Assembly: GCA_963702155.1 (NCBI GenBank) | Contig: OY969717.1 | Span: forward strand, 1 to 64,000 | Reading direction: 5' to 3' | Source: G963702155 sp963702155 | Lineage (GTDB): Bacteria; Pseudomonadota; Alphaproteobacteria; Micavibrionales; Micavibrionaceae | Length of the DNA: 64,000 nucleotides | In this document: piece by piece, positions 38,423-46,435 of the stretch | Layout: every line of letters starts with the position of its first letter | Numbering within the stretch: position 1 is the first letter of the stretch | Position numbers and translations under genes: made by a program | The notes under the pieces: generated by a model | The model's input: only the letters and a program-made list of their open reading frames with translations | Databases searched by the model: none | What the model was told of the DNA's origin: nothing

Positions 38423-39403
38423 ATGGCTATCAAAAGAAATGACACAGATCCAATGGCAAAAGGCCGCATAGGAAAAGACACAATCTCCGGGCCAAATACT
38501 GGAGGCAGGTTGCGTCCCGGTGTTGCCGATTATATGGCCGGAGAAAATGAAGAATTTGTTCGCACACTGACCCCGTATCTCCCGCATGAACTGGTTGGCG
38601 GAAATATTCCGCATGTTGCAGGAACAGAAGAGGAAGCTGTATGGAATGCAGCTTCGCAAGCCTGCGCAACAGAAAAAGTCAGTTTTTGTTATTCAATAGA
38701 TGAAGGCCGAATTTGGTATCTGGCATGTCCATCTGCCGCGCTTGCCTCTAATCCGGATAGCTGGTGCCCTTTGGCCGCTGCTCTGCCGGGAAATAGCGAA
38801 TATTGGGATCGCGAAACGGTTTATTTATATGAACAAGAAGGAATTGCATCTGCTTTGAGATGGGATCCGGAAACGGGCCGTATGCAGGTGTTCTTGGGCG
38901 CGTCGAGAACAATATTGCCGCGCGTACAAAGCATGGATGCAAACTTTGTAACAATTAACCCCGAGGTTGCGGATGTTGTTCCATGGAAAAACAGAAGTCT
39001 ACGCACCGAAAAATTGGCAAGAGCAACAGTACGCACGTTACTGTATGCCGGGCTTGCTGTTATTTTCTTCTCTTTGATAGTTTTGATTTTCACGCATTTA
39101 TCTATCTCAAGCTCTGAAAAAAGATTGCAAGATCTAAAAATGGCATCGGATAATGCTGCCATGCAATTACTTGAGGGCGCGGTTGAGGTTATGCAGAGTG
39201 ACAGCATAAAACATTTGGTGCGTGTTCAGGAATTATTGGACGATCTTGCCAAATTCGACGGCACGCTTGTTAAATATGAGGTAGAGGAAAATGGGTCGGT
39301 AGAATGGGAAGCATTAATTCCGCAAGCCTTTGCCGGGCAGTTTGGTAAACCGGGTGAGTCCATCGAAAAAGATGGCCGCGTTCGCGTAAAAGGACGTCAG
39401 TAA
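38423..39403 (+). CDS. Bitopic assembly-type protein, GspL-like layout, unknown
   Basis: A 326 aa protein with a cytoplasmic part of about 200 residues, one membrane helix (about 209-231, LLYAGLAVIFFSLIVLIFTH), a short coiled-coil-like segment (SISSSEKRLQDLKMASDNAA) and an outside domain of about 80 residues ending RVRVKGRQ. This is the layout of GspL/PilO-type scaffold proteins that link the ATPase to periplasmic parts. I do not recognise the cytoplasmic domain by sequence (features: two Trp-rich strands, WDPETGRMQVFLG). It starts one base after the platform gene stop, so co-translation is likely. The role is inferred from layout and position. Confidence 0.6.
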   Translation: MAIKRNDTDPMAKGRIGKDTISGPNTGGRLRPGVADYMAGENEEFVRTLTPYLPHELVGGNIPHVAGTEEEAVWNAASQACATEKVSFCYSIDEGRIWYLACPSAALASNPDSWCPLAAALPGNSEYWDRETVYLYEQEGIASALRWDPETGRMQVFLGASRTILPRVQSMDANFVTINPEVADVVPWKNRSLRTEKLARATVRTLLYAGLAVIFFSLIVLIFTHLSISSSEKRLQDLKMASDNAAMQLLEGAVEVMQSDSIKHLVRVQELLDDLAKFDGTLVKYEVEENGSVEWEALIPQAFAGQFGKPGESIEKDGRVRVKGRQ

Positions 39404-39474
39404 TGTCTAAAAAGTCGAAAAAGACCATATTTATTAAAGAGACTTTAATACTTAAAATTTATAATACATTATAG
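39403..39474 (+). CDS. Possible 23 aa peptide coupled by TAATG
   Basis: The stop of the 326 aa gene overlaps an ATG (TAATG) that opens a 23-codon frame, MSKKSKKTIFIKETLILKI and five more codons, then TAG. It is basic with an amphipathic end. It may be a leader, a remnant of a longer gene or chance. Only the overlap supports it. Confidence 0.2.
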   Translation: MSKKSKKTIFIKETLILKIYNTL

Positions 39475-39545
39475 ATACTATTATTTTATGTAACTATAAT
39501 GATAAAAAATAACAGATATAAAACCTGCAAAACCGAGGTATCGTT

Positions 39546-40076
39546 TTGAATTTGGATGGAATTAAAAAATTTAACTGGTCATCACTGAAGCGCTATACAA
39601 GCCCTTCGGCAATAGATCAATTAAACCATTTTCTTGAAAAATTACCGCAAAACACAAATAAAATGATGCTGATCATAACCGCTACCGTTTGGGCTACGGC
39701 AGGTGCAAGCGGTTTATTTGCAACCGTACAAACACAAAAAATGACAGAATTAAAAGCCGAGCGTGAAGAAGCCGCCGCTGTAGTGCCGGTTGTACCAAAA
39801 ATCACAAATGTTTTGGCAAGTGCCGGTGAGGTTAGAGGTTTTGTCGATGATGTATCTGATATATATCAGGGCCTTGAAATTAAGGCTTCGGGATCGCAAA
39901 TTTCAATATCCGCGCCAACCACAAACCAATTTGGTCAGTTTAGAGAAGCCATTGGCCATGTGCAAAGCGGTGGGAAAGGCTGGCGCGTTCATATGGATAA
40001 ACTATGTGTCGGGCGCGAATGTGAGAAATATAAGCTGGCCGCAACCCTGAAAATAAATAGAGTGGATATTAAATAG
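39546..40076 (+). CDS. Small bitopic assembly-type protein, GspM/PilO-like layout
   Basis: A 176 aa protein read from a TTG start (39,546) behind CGAGG; the next in-frame ATG is inside the membrane helix, so TTG is favoured. One membrane helix (about 38-60, KMMLIITATVWATAGASGLF), a charged coiled-coil-like stretch (TQKMTELKAEREEAA), and a C-terminal domain of about 95 residues with a two-Cys hairpin (LCVGRECEKY) and closing strand LAATLKINRVDIK. The order helix, coil, small alpha/beta domain is that of GspM/PilO. It probably pairs with the 326 aa protein. Sequence similarity to named families is not evident to me. Confidence 0.55.
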   Translation: MNLDGIKKFNWSSLKRYTSPSAIDQLNHFLEKLPQNTNKMMLIITATVWATAGASGLFATVQTQKMTELKAEREEAAAVVPVVPKITNVLASAGEVRGFVDDVSDIYQGLEIKASGSQISISAPTTNQFGQFREAIGHVQSGGKGWRVHMDKLCVGRECEKYKLAATLKINRVDIK

Positions 40077-40145
40077 CTGAAAAACTTAACCTTAAGGGCT
40101 AACCCTTTTAAAAAGAGTATGTTATCATGTTATATGGAGTAATTT

Positions 40146-40898
40146 ATGAATAGAGATTTTATAACGATGAATTTGAAACCTAACCAAGAAACTGGAAACG
40201 TATTATTTTTAATCTTGATTGCGGTGGCGTTATTTGCGGCACTGTCTTATGCAGTTACTCAATCCAGCCGCGGAAATAGCGATAGTGGCAGTGGCGAGCG
40301 CTCGCTTATAAACAGTGCATCATTAACCCAATATCCACAAACGATAAAAACATCCGTTATGCGTATGATTGTACGTGGTATAGATGACGGATCTTTAGAA
40401 TTTAATACACCCTCTATCTTTGATGATTGTTCAAATAGTGGCGCCAGTTGTGTGTTTCATCCAGATGGCGGCAATGCGGCTTATGCAAATGCCCCATCTG
40501 AAATGATGTTGAATAGTAGTGATCCGGGTACATGGGTCTTTAATGCCGAAAATGAAATTTATTATGTAGGCACATCAGGCAGTACTCCGGGAACGCCAAC
40601 GGCGCAGACTGCAGATTATATCGCATTTTTACCGGGTATAACCGAAAGTTTATGCTCCCGTGTTAATGAGGAATTGGGGCTTCCAACTACACCACCAGTT
40701 GAAACCGGTATTGATGTCACAACACAAATGATAAATACCGATGGTAGTGCCGGTGGTCGTACGGATATTTGTGACGGCGGTTGCGGCGGTTCTATAGGGG
40801 AAGATCAAGCGGTATTTAATAACCAGCCTTTTGGTTGTTTTGAATTAATAAACGCATCTGATAATTTTGTATATTATCACGCTATCGTTGAGCGTTAG
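40146..40898 (+). CDS. Pilin-like protein 1 (divergent prepilin)
   Basis: A 250 aa protein with a type III-like/prepilin signal: polar leader ending QETG, then NVLFLILIAVALFAALSYA and a Ser/Gly-rich continuation. Cleavage after Gly18 by the peptidase at 30,833 is expected. The mature protein would be about 230 residues with six or more cysteines, including a C-x-x-x-C cluster (DICDGGCGG). Position +5 is Leu, not the Glu of most pilins. GGAG lies seven bases before the ATG. The head domain is Gly/Ser/Asn-rich with no family I recognise. Large size and lack of Glu5 would suit a minor or tip pilin, but no classical major pilin is present in the window. Confidence 0.6.
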   Translation: MNRDFITMNLKPNQETGNVLFLILIAVALFAALSYAVTQSSRGNSDSGSGERSLINSASLTQYPQTIKTSVMRMIVRGIDDGSLEFNTPSIFDDCSNSGASCVFHPDGGNAAYANAPSEMMLNSSDPGTWVFNAENEIYYVGTSGSTPGTPTAQTADYIAFLPGITESLCSRVNEELGLPTTPPVETGIDVTTQMINTDGSAGGRTDICDGGCGGSIGEDQAVFNNQPFGCFELINASDNFVYYHAIVER

Positions 40899-40913
40899 GG
40901 GTAAAATCTTATA

Positions 40914-41651
40914 ATGCTTCAACGCTCCCAAAAGCGGCATAATAAAGAAAACGGTAGCGCGCTCGTTTATATCCTGATCGCAATCGCACTCCTTGCGGCC
41001 TTAACGATGAGCTTTATGGAACCATCAAGTCAGCAAACCTCTTCCCAAAATGCTTTTAAAACAATAACTGAACTGCGCGGGCAGGCAGATCTCATTCGCT
41101 CTGCCATACAAGAATGCGTTTTGACATATCCGCGCGGCGACACAACAATTGATGCAACCGGCTCGGGTTCTGATCCTGGCGCCCGAAAAACATATCCCAT
41201 CAATCCAAACTCATCTCATTTCTCATCCGCAACGCCCGGTCAATCCGGCGATCGCTTGATACGCAATTTTCGCTGCCCCGGTAATAATCCCGGCGGTGCA
41301 AACGCAGCCGATCACGCGCGAATTTTTGGAGGTAGCTCCGGTAAATACATGCCGCCTGCACCAGATCTCTTTGATGATTGGCAATACTACAATGAAACCG
41401 ATGGTGTCTTTTTCTGGACAGAAACCGATAAAACGGATGCTTTTATCGAAACAGCGCTACAAAAATTTGACGAAGGTTTTTCTGAATGTGAAGCAGATCT
41501 AATTAATGCAACGGGCGCTGCCGTTGATATGGATAGTACGAGCCCCAATGTCGTAACCTGCCCAAGCGGTCATTACTGCTTCCGTGTTTGGGTAATATCG
41601 AACGGCACTGGCCAATTCTATGGCGATGAAGCCACCGCCGGCTGTAGTTAA
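40914..41651 (+). CDS. Pilin-like protein 2 (divergent prepilin)
   Basis: A 245 aa protein with basic leader RSQKRHNKENG, then SALVYILIAIALLAALTMSFM, the same leader-Gly-hydrophobic helix pattern as the gene just upstream, so the two are paralogues. Predicted cleavage is after Gly14. The head domain holds five or six cysteines (ECVLTYPRGD, FRCPGNN, SECEADL, VTCPSGHYCFRVWVIS, AGCS at the end). Position +5 is again hydrophobic. It lies 15 bases after pilin-like protein 1 and ends the operon. Confidence 0.6.
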   Translation: MLQRSQKRHNKENGSALVYILIAIALLAALTMSFMEPSSQQTSSQNAFKTITELRGQADLIRSAIQECVLTYPRGDTTIDATGSGSDPGARKTYPINPNSSHFSSATPGQSGDRLIRNFRCPGNNPGGANAADHARIFGGSSGKYMPPAPDLFDDWQYYNETDGVFFWTETDKTDAFIETALQKFDEGFSECEADLINATGAAVDMDSTSPNVVTCPSGHYCFRVWVISNGTGQFYGDEATAGCS

Positions 41652-41969
41652 ATGTTTAATATTTCAAAGTAAAACATAAAAAACAGAATAATACTTCCGA
41701 TCTTCAATATTATTTAAATATCAAGGGAAATTGGAAAAAATATTTAATACCTTTGTAAAAATGCCCAAGCGTAAAATAGCTAGGGAGTTAGCAAAAAAAA
41801 ATTGAAACTCCAACAGGAAGAAAATTATAGACCGACACAACTATTTTTAGGGTAATTAAAAAAAATTGATGCATTTTGAAGATAGGGGGAAGATTAGGGA
41901 GAGCGAAAACTACGTTCTTTAAATAACTCTAACCACACGGTATCCCCTTAAATAATATTTTTACAAAAC
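41652..41969. other. Convergent intergenic gap with no recognised feature
   Basis: 318 AT-rich bases between the end of the pilin-like gene (plus) and the hybrid kinase (minus). I see poly-A/T runs but no convincing hairpin terminator, open frame or repeat. Termination of the pilus operon presumably happens here without a visible intrinsic signal. Confidence 0.5.
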
Positions 41970-43907
41970 TTAAAGCGCCGTAATCTCGGCTTTTGCGCGT
42001 TTATATTCGACTTTAATTGATGCAATCAGTTCATCTGAACTTTGCCCTTTTTCAGCCATATCCTGCAATTCGCCAGATAAATCACCTAAAATTAAACAGC
42101 ACGCCGATCGTGCCGCCCCTTTTAAACTATGGGCGGCTTCAGCCAAATCGTTATATTGGTTTTCCGAATGATAAGTATTGATTTTTTCAATAAGAGGCGT
42201 GGTAAAATCGGCAAACATTTTGAGCATTTCAATAGCGCTATCATCCATTGCGCCCATCTGATTCTCGACAGCATCAAGATCAACGGCTGCTTTTTCCGAA
42301 ATGCGCAGGTCTTTGGAAGAGCTGGCCTCCACCGTGTCTTGCAGACTTAGCAAACCCCAGCGCACAAGTAACCGCCTGAATTGGCCAAGAGAAACGGGTT
42401 TAAGCAAGCATTCATCAAATCCATTTTGCAGATAAATCTCGCGTTGTGCCATCTGGACATCTGCTGTTAAAACAATGACTGGAAAATGGGTATCCGTATT
42501 TTTTTCCTTAGACCGGATAGTTTCTACAAGCGCGTATCCATCAACATCCGGCATATGCAAGTCAGTGATAAGAATTCCGTATTCACCGGTTTTTAACGCG
42601 TCCAACGCTTGCCGCCCATTAGCAACAAAGGTTGCCTCAACGCCAAGTTTATCTAGCTGCCGCGATAAAATATCCTGTACGCTTGGTGTATCTTCCGCAA
42701 TTAAAAGTTTTGTCGGCCCGCTAATATCAATCGTGTGCGACCGGCTGGCGGCATCCCTCACCGCTTCCCCAAGCCCCGCGCGGCTTGCAGGCTTTGTTAG
42801 ATAGGTTACACCAAGCGCCTGTAATGTATGTTGCAATCCCACATCATCGCGCACCGTATACATAATAAGCCCCGTATTGGGGCGCAACTCCATAGCTTCA
42901 CGGATCAGATCAATACCAAGCCCGTCCGGCAAACCTTGGTCAATAATGGCAACATCAAATGGCCGCCTGCGGATCAAATCCGTACCCTCTTTCAAAGTAG
43001 GGCAACTCTCAACACTTGCGCCCATAGATCGCAAGGAACTAACAATTTCCTTTGCGCCTTGCGGGTGATCCTCCACCGATAAAACGGATATTCCATCAAG
43101 TGCGGGTAAATCAATAACCGCGGCATCTGTGCTGACCTCTTCGGTCGGAATTTCAAACCAAAATGTAGACCCTTTGCCCGGTACGCTCTCAACACCAATC
43201 TCGCCGTTCATCAATTCAACCAGCTTTTTGGAAATAGATAGCCCCAAACCCGTACCCCCATATTTGCGGGAGGTTGAGCTATCCGCTTGCGTGAAAGAGC
43301 TAAATAAGCGTGCGCAAACTTCTTCGCTCATCCCGATACCGCTATCTATAATTTCAAAACGCAAACCAACTTGTTCTTTATGTGGTTTGATGTGTTGGAT
43401 ATTCGTATTCACGCATACAGTAACAGTGCCTTCATCAGTAAATTTAAGGGCATTCCCCGCCAAATTCATAATAATCTGGCGCAAACGTTTGGGATCCCCG
43501 ATAACAACAAACGGCACATCTTGGCTAATATCATCAATTAGCGCAACGCGCCCGCTTTGCGTTTTAACAGATAGCGCCTCCAATGTGCCGCGCACAAGCA
43601 ACCGTACCGGAACCTCAAAAATATCAAGCGCCATTTTATTGGCATCCATTTTTGCCAAATCAAGAATATCATCAAGAATTTCCAGCAATCCGCTCGCCGC
43701 TGTCTGTGCAATACCAACCATATTCTGAACTTTGCCATCTGGTTTTTCTTCTGTAATAAGTTCAAGCAAACCGTAAATAGTCTGCATAGGCGTGCGAATT
43801 TCATGGCTCATCGTCGCTAAAAAATTAGACTTCATTTCTGCCGCCGCGTCAGCCTCTTCAATTTTCTGGCGTAGCGCGGCAATGGTTTTGGATTGTTTCT
43901 CGGTCAT
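41970..43907 (-). CDS. Soluble hybrid histidine kinase (HisKA-HATPase-REC-REC-Hpt)
   Basis: A 645 aa phosphorelay protein. It begins with a short coiled coil, then the dimerisation domain with His35 in FLATMSHEIRTPMQ, the ATPase domain (NLAGNALKFTDEG, IIDSGIGMS, YGGTGLGLSISKKL), receiver 1 (about 285-395, IIDQGLPDG), receiver 2 (about 402-520, LITDLHMPDVDGY and CLLKPV) and an Hpt domain (about 550-640) with AEAAHSLKGAARS. There is no membrane segment or PAS/GAF sensor domain, so it must sense through a partner. It converges on the pilus-like operon, which contains a stand-alone receiver that could accept phosphate from the Hpt. The link to pilus control is inferred from location only. Confidence 0.85.
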   Translation of the reverse strand: MTEKQSKTIAALRQKIEEADAAAEMKSNFLATMSHEIRTPMQTIYGLLELITEEKPDGKVQNMVGIAQTAASGLLEILDDILDLAKMDANKMALDIFEVPVRLLVRGTLEALSVKTQSGRVALIDDISQDVPFVVIGDPKRLRQIIMNLAGNALKFTDEGTVTVCVNTNIQHIKPHKEQVGLRFEIIDSGIGMSEEVCARLFSSFTQADSSTSRKYGGTGLGLSISKKLVELMNGEIGVESVPGKGSTFWFEIPTEEVSTDAAVIDLPALDGISVLSVEDHPQGAKEIVSSLRSMGASVESCPTLKEGTDLIRRRPFDVAIIDQGLPDGLGIDLIREAMELRPNTGLIMYTVRDDVGLQHTLQALGVTYLTKPASRAGLGEAVRDAASRSHTIDISGPTKLLIAEDTPSVQDILSRQLDKLGVEATFVANGRQALDALKTGEYGILITDLHMPDVDGYALVETIRSKEKNTDTHFPVIVLTADVQMAQREIYLQNGFDECLLKPVSLGQFRRLLVRWGLLSLQDTVEASSSKDLRISEKAAVDLDAVENQMGAMDDSAIEMLKMFADFTTPLIEKINTYHSENQYNDLAEAAHSLKGAARSACCLILGDLSGELQDMAEKGQSSDELIASIKVEYKRAKAEITAL

Positions 43908-43989
43908 GAAAAGAATGAAATAGCAATAAGAAAGGGGGTTAACATTACAGGCGTTTTAGCGTATCACAATTCAATAAGGAGATATAGAT

Positions 43990-44997
43990 ATGGGTTATAA
44001 AGTTGCAGTCGTGGGTGCCACCGGAAACGTAGGGCACGAAATTTTAAAGATTCTGGATGAGCGTAATTTTCCGGCTGATGATGTGATCGCGCTCGCCTCT
44101 GCGCGCTCGGTCGGGCGCGAGATTTCCTTTGGTGATAAAGATCTGAAGGTGCAAGACCTCGCCAAATTTGACTTTAAAGGCGTGGATATCGTGCTATCTT
44201 CACCCGGTGGTAAAGTCTCCGCCGAGTATTCGCCTAAGGCTGCAAAGGCCGGCGCGGTGGTTATTGATAACACCAGCTACTGGCGCATGGATCCTGACGT
44301 GCCTCTAATCGTGCCGGAGGTGAACCCCGAAGCTATAAAAAATCATACAAAGAAAAACATCATCGCAAACCCGAATTGCTCAACCATTCAGATGGTGATG
44401 GCCTTGAAACCTATCCATGATGCCGCGACCATTAAGCGTGTTGTCGTTTCTACATATCAATCCGTTTCTGGCTCCGGTAAAAAAGCTATGGATGAATTAT
44501 TTAATCAAACCAAGGGCATATACGCCAACCACACTCCATATCCAAATGTATACCCAAAACAAATTGCTTTTAACGTCATTCCGCAAATTGATGAATTTAT
44601 GGATGATGGCATGACAAGGGAAGAATGGAAAATGGTTGCCGAAACAAAGAAGATTTTAGACCCAAAAATAAAGGTCAGTGCGAGTTGCGTCCGCGTTCCC
44701 GTCTTTATCGGTCATTCTGAAATGATTAATGTTGAGCTTGAAAATGAATTATCAGCTATTAAGGCCAAGGAGCTATGGCGTAAATTTGAAGGCATAACAC
44801 TTATTGATCTGGAGCAAGAAGAGCTTGAGTTTATAACCCCTTGCGAAGCACAAGGCGATGATGATGTCTTCATCAGCCGGGTCCGCGAAGACCCGACAGT
44901 TGAAAACGGTTTAAACTTCTGGTGTGTTGCCGACAATCTGCGCAAAGGCGCGGCTTTAAATACCGTACAGATTGCGGAGTTGTTGATTAAAACCTAA
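43990..44997 (+). CDS. asd: Aspartate-semialdehyde dehydrogenase
   Basis: A 335 aa NADPH-dependent enzyme that makes aspartate semialdehyde from aspartyl phosphate, the branch point to lysine/diaminopimelate, threonine and methionine. The N-terminal Rossmann motif is VVGATGNVGHEIL, the catalytic cysteine is Cys130 in IIANPNCSTIQMV, and GSGKKAMDEL and RVPVFIGHSE mark the substrate region. Length is typical. A strong AAGGAGAT site stands nine bases before the ATG. Its last codon overlaps the end of the convergent lipoprotein gene by four bases. Confidence 0.95.
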   Translation: MGYKVAVVGATGNVGHEILKILDERNFPADDVIALASARSVGREISFGDKDLKVQDLAKFDFKGVDIVLSSPGGKVSAEYSPKAAKAGAVVIDNTSYWRMDPDVPLIVPEVNPEAIKNHTKKNIIANPNCSTIQMVMALKPIHDAATIKRVVVSTYQSVSGSGKKAMDELFNQTKGIYANHTPYPNVYPKQIAFNVIPQIDEFMDDGMTREEWKMVAETKKILDPKIKVSASCVRVPVFIGHSEMINVELENELSAIKAKELWRKFEGITLIDLEQEELEFITPCEAQGDDDVFISRVREDPTVENGLNFWCVADNLRKGAALNTVQIAELLIKT

Positions 44998-45371
44998 AGG
45001 CTTTGTCCAGGAAGTTTCTCGTTTTTATCATGAGGCTGATCATCCTTAGGAACAAAAATTCTAGGGTTTTCAATAGCCTTTCCAAGCGCTGCCCCGGTTT
45101 CGGTGGCGCGGCTATCCTTGAAAATACCAATATCCAAACGCATTGTTGCACCATTATCTAATTCAACAAATTTTGTCGAACGATCATACGCTTCACCTTC
45201 GTAAAGCTCTTCAACCTTTTTAATGCTTTGATCTTCATTATATTCAACAAGATAAAATCCGTCTTCAAACGACACAACTGCTTCATTGTTTTCAATAACA
45301 TAATTTTTATCGCAGGCCGTAAGATTAAACGTTGTTGCTGCGGCTGTAATAATCGCTGTATTCTTATTCAT
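44994..45371 (-). CDS. Small putative lipoprotein, unknown
   Basis: A 125 aa protein with a short signal and a lipobox-like LTAC (Cys20 in TTFNLTACDKNY), so likely attached to a membrane and facing the periplasm. The mature part is acidic with strands AVVSFEDGFYLVEY and VELDNGATMRLDIG, and a polar tail ending KLPGQSL. No family recognised. Convergent with asd (four-base overlap) and divergent from sdhC. Confidence 0.55.
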   Translation of the reverse strand: MNKNTAIITAAATTFNLTACDKNYVIENNEAVVSFEDGFYLVEYNEDQSIKKVEELYEGEAYDRSTKFVELDNGATMRLDIGIFKDSRATETGAALGKAIENPRIFVPKDDQPHDKNEKLPGQSL

Positions 45372-45483
45372 TTGTAAAATTCTCTTTTATTATGAGTTTG
45401 AAAGTGTCAAAAAATATAAAGGATATATTGAAATATCGCAAATAAAATTCTTTGGTCTTTTTAGGGGCGTACAAAGAAACACA

Positions 45484-45511
45484 TTGAATTATCGTGCCTA
45501 TGCCTTATTAT
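45484..45511 (+). promoter_or_regulatory. Candidate promoter of the sdh operon
   Basis: TTGAAT (45,484-45,489) and TATTAT (45,506-45,511) with a 16-base spacer, 34 bases before the sdhC ATG, in the 173-base gap between divergent genes. AAAGG before the ATG is the ribosome site. Motif match only. Confidence 0.4.
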
Positions 45512-45544
45512 TATTTTCAGTAAAAAATCTAAAGGCAATAAAAA

Positions 45545-46018
45545 ATGTCCGAAACCACATTTGATAAAAATAATCGTCCACTCTCCCCGCATTTACAAGT
45601 TTACAAACCGCAATTAACCTCCGGCATGTCGATCTTTCATCGTGTTACCGGCGCGGCTCTTGCCGTTGGAACATTACTGGTGGTCTACCTTTTGGTAGCC
45701 GCTGGAACAGGACAAAATGCTTATAATACCGCGATGGCGCTCATTACATGCCCGCTGGGTATCGCCGCAATGTTTGGCTGGACATGGGCGCTTTTCTATC
45801 ACATGTGCAATGGCATTCGGCACCTGTTTTGGGATATGGGATATTTGTTTAAATTGGAAAATGCCTATAAGGCCGGATATTTGGTGCTTGCCGCGTCATT
45901 TGTCCTGACCGCCCTCACATGGTACAGCGCATATAATATGAACGGGGAGGCAGAGCGAATTATGATTGAGGCAAGCGCCACCGACTCACAAGACATTACA
46001 GAAGGGGCCGCAGAATAA
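45545..46018 (+). CDS. sdhC: Succinate dehydrogenase cytochrome b556 subunit
   Basis: A 157 aa membrane anchor of complex II, holding heme b and the quinone site with SdhD. The family start SPHLQVYKPQLTSGMSIFHRVTG and the heme-ligand helix YHMCNGIRHLFWDMG are present, with three membrane helices. The tail after helix 3 (ASATDSQDITEGAAE) is longer than usual. The stop overlaps the sdhD ATG (TAATG). Confidence 0.9.
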   Translation: MSETTFDKNNRPLSPHLQVYKPQLTSGMSIFHRVTGAALAVGTLLVVYLLVAAGTGQNAYNTAMALITCPLGIAAMFGWTWALFYHMCNGIRHLFWDMGYLFKLENAYKAGYLVLAASFVLTALTWYSAYNMNGEAERIMIEASATDSQDITEGAAE

Positions 46019-46425
46019 TGAAAATGAAATGGGAAAATCACGGCATTAAAACCCCGCTTGCCCGCGCCCGCGGGCTTGGATCTGCCAAAGAAGGTGTTGA
46101 GCATTGGACAATGCAACGTATAACAGCAATTGCCAACATACCGCTTGTCATATGGTTTATTTTAAGCATTATTCACTTGATCGGTGCGGATTATCAAACC
46201 TTTACAAGCTGGCAAGCGCAGCCCACAAACGCCATTTTGATGGTATTATTTATATTGTCCACATTTTATCACGCTTCATTGGGTTTACAGGTTATTTATG
46301 AAGACTATATCCATCATGAAGGATTTAAATTTATAAAAATTATTGGTATGAAACTTTTTTTCTTCGGCGTTGGTGTCGCAAGTATTTTCTCCGTTCTAAA
46401 AATCGCCTTTACGGCAGGGGTTTAA
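46018..46425 (+). CDS. sdhD: Succinate dehydrogenase membrane anchor subunit
   Basis: A 135 aa second anchor of complex II. ARGLGSAKEGVEHWTMQRIT is the family start, and LSTFYHASLGLQVIYEDYIH carries the expected His and the quinone-site Asp-Tyr. Three membrane helices. Overlaps sdhC by one base and precedes sdhA by ten bases with AAAGGAA. Confidence 0.9.
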   Translation: MKMKWENHGIKTPLARARGLGSAKEGVEHWTMQRITAIANIPLVIWFILSIIHLIGADYQTFTSWQAQPTNAILMVLFILSTFYHASLGLQVIYEDYIHHEGFKFIKIIGMKLFFFGVGVASIFSVLKIAFTAGV

Positions 46426-46435
46426 AGGAAATAAA

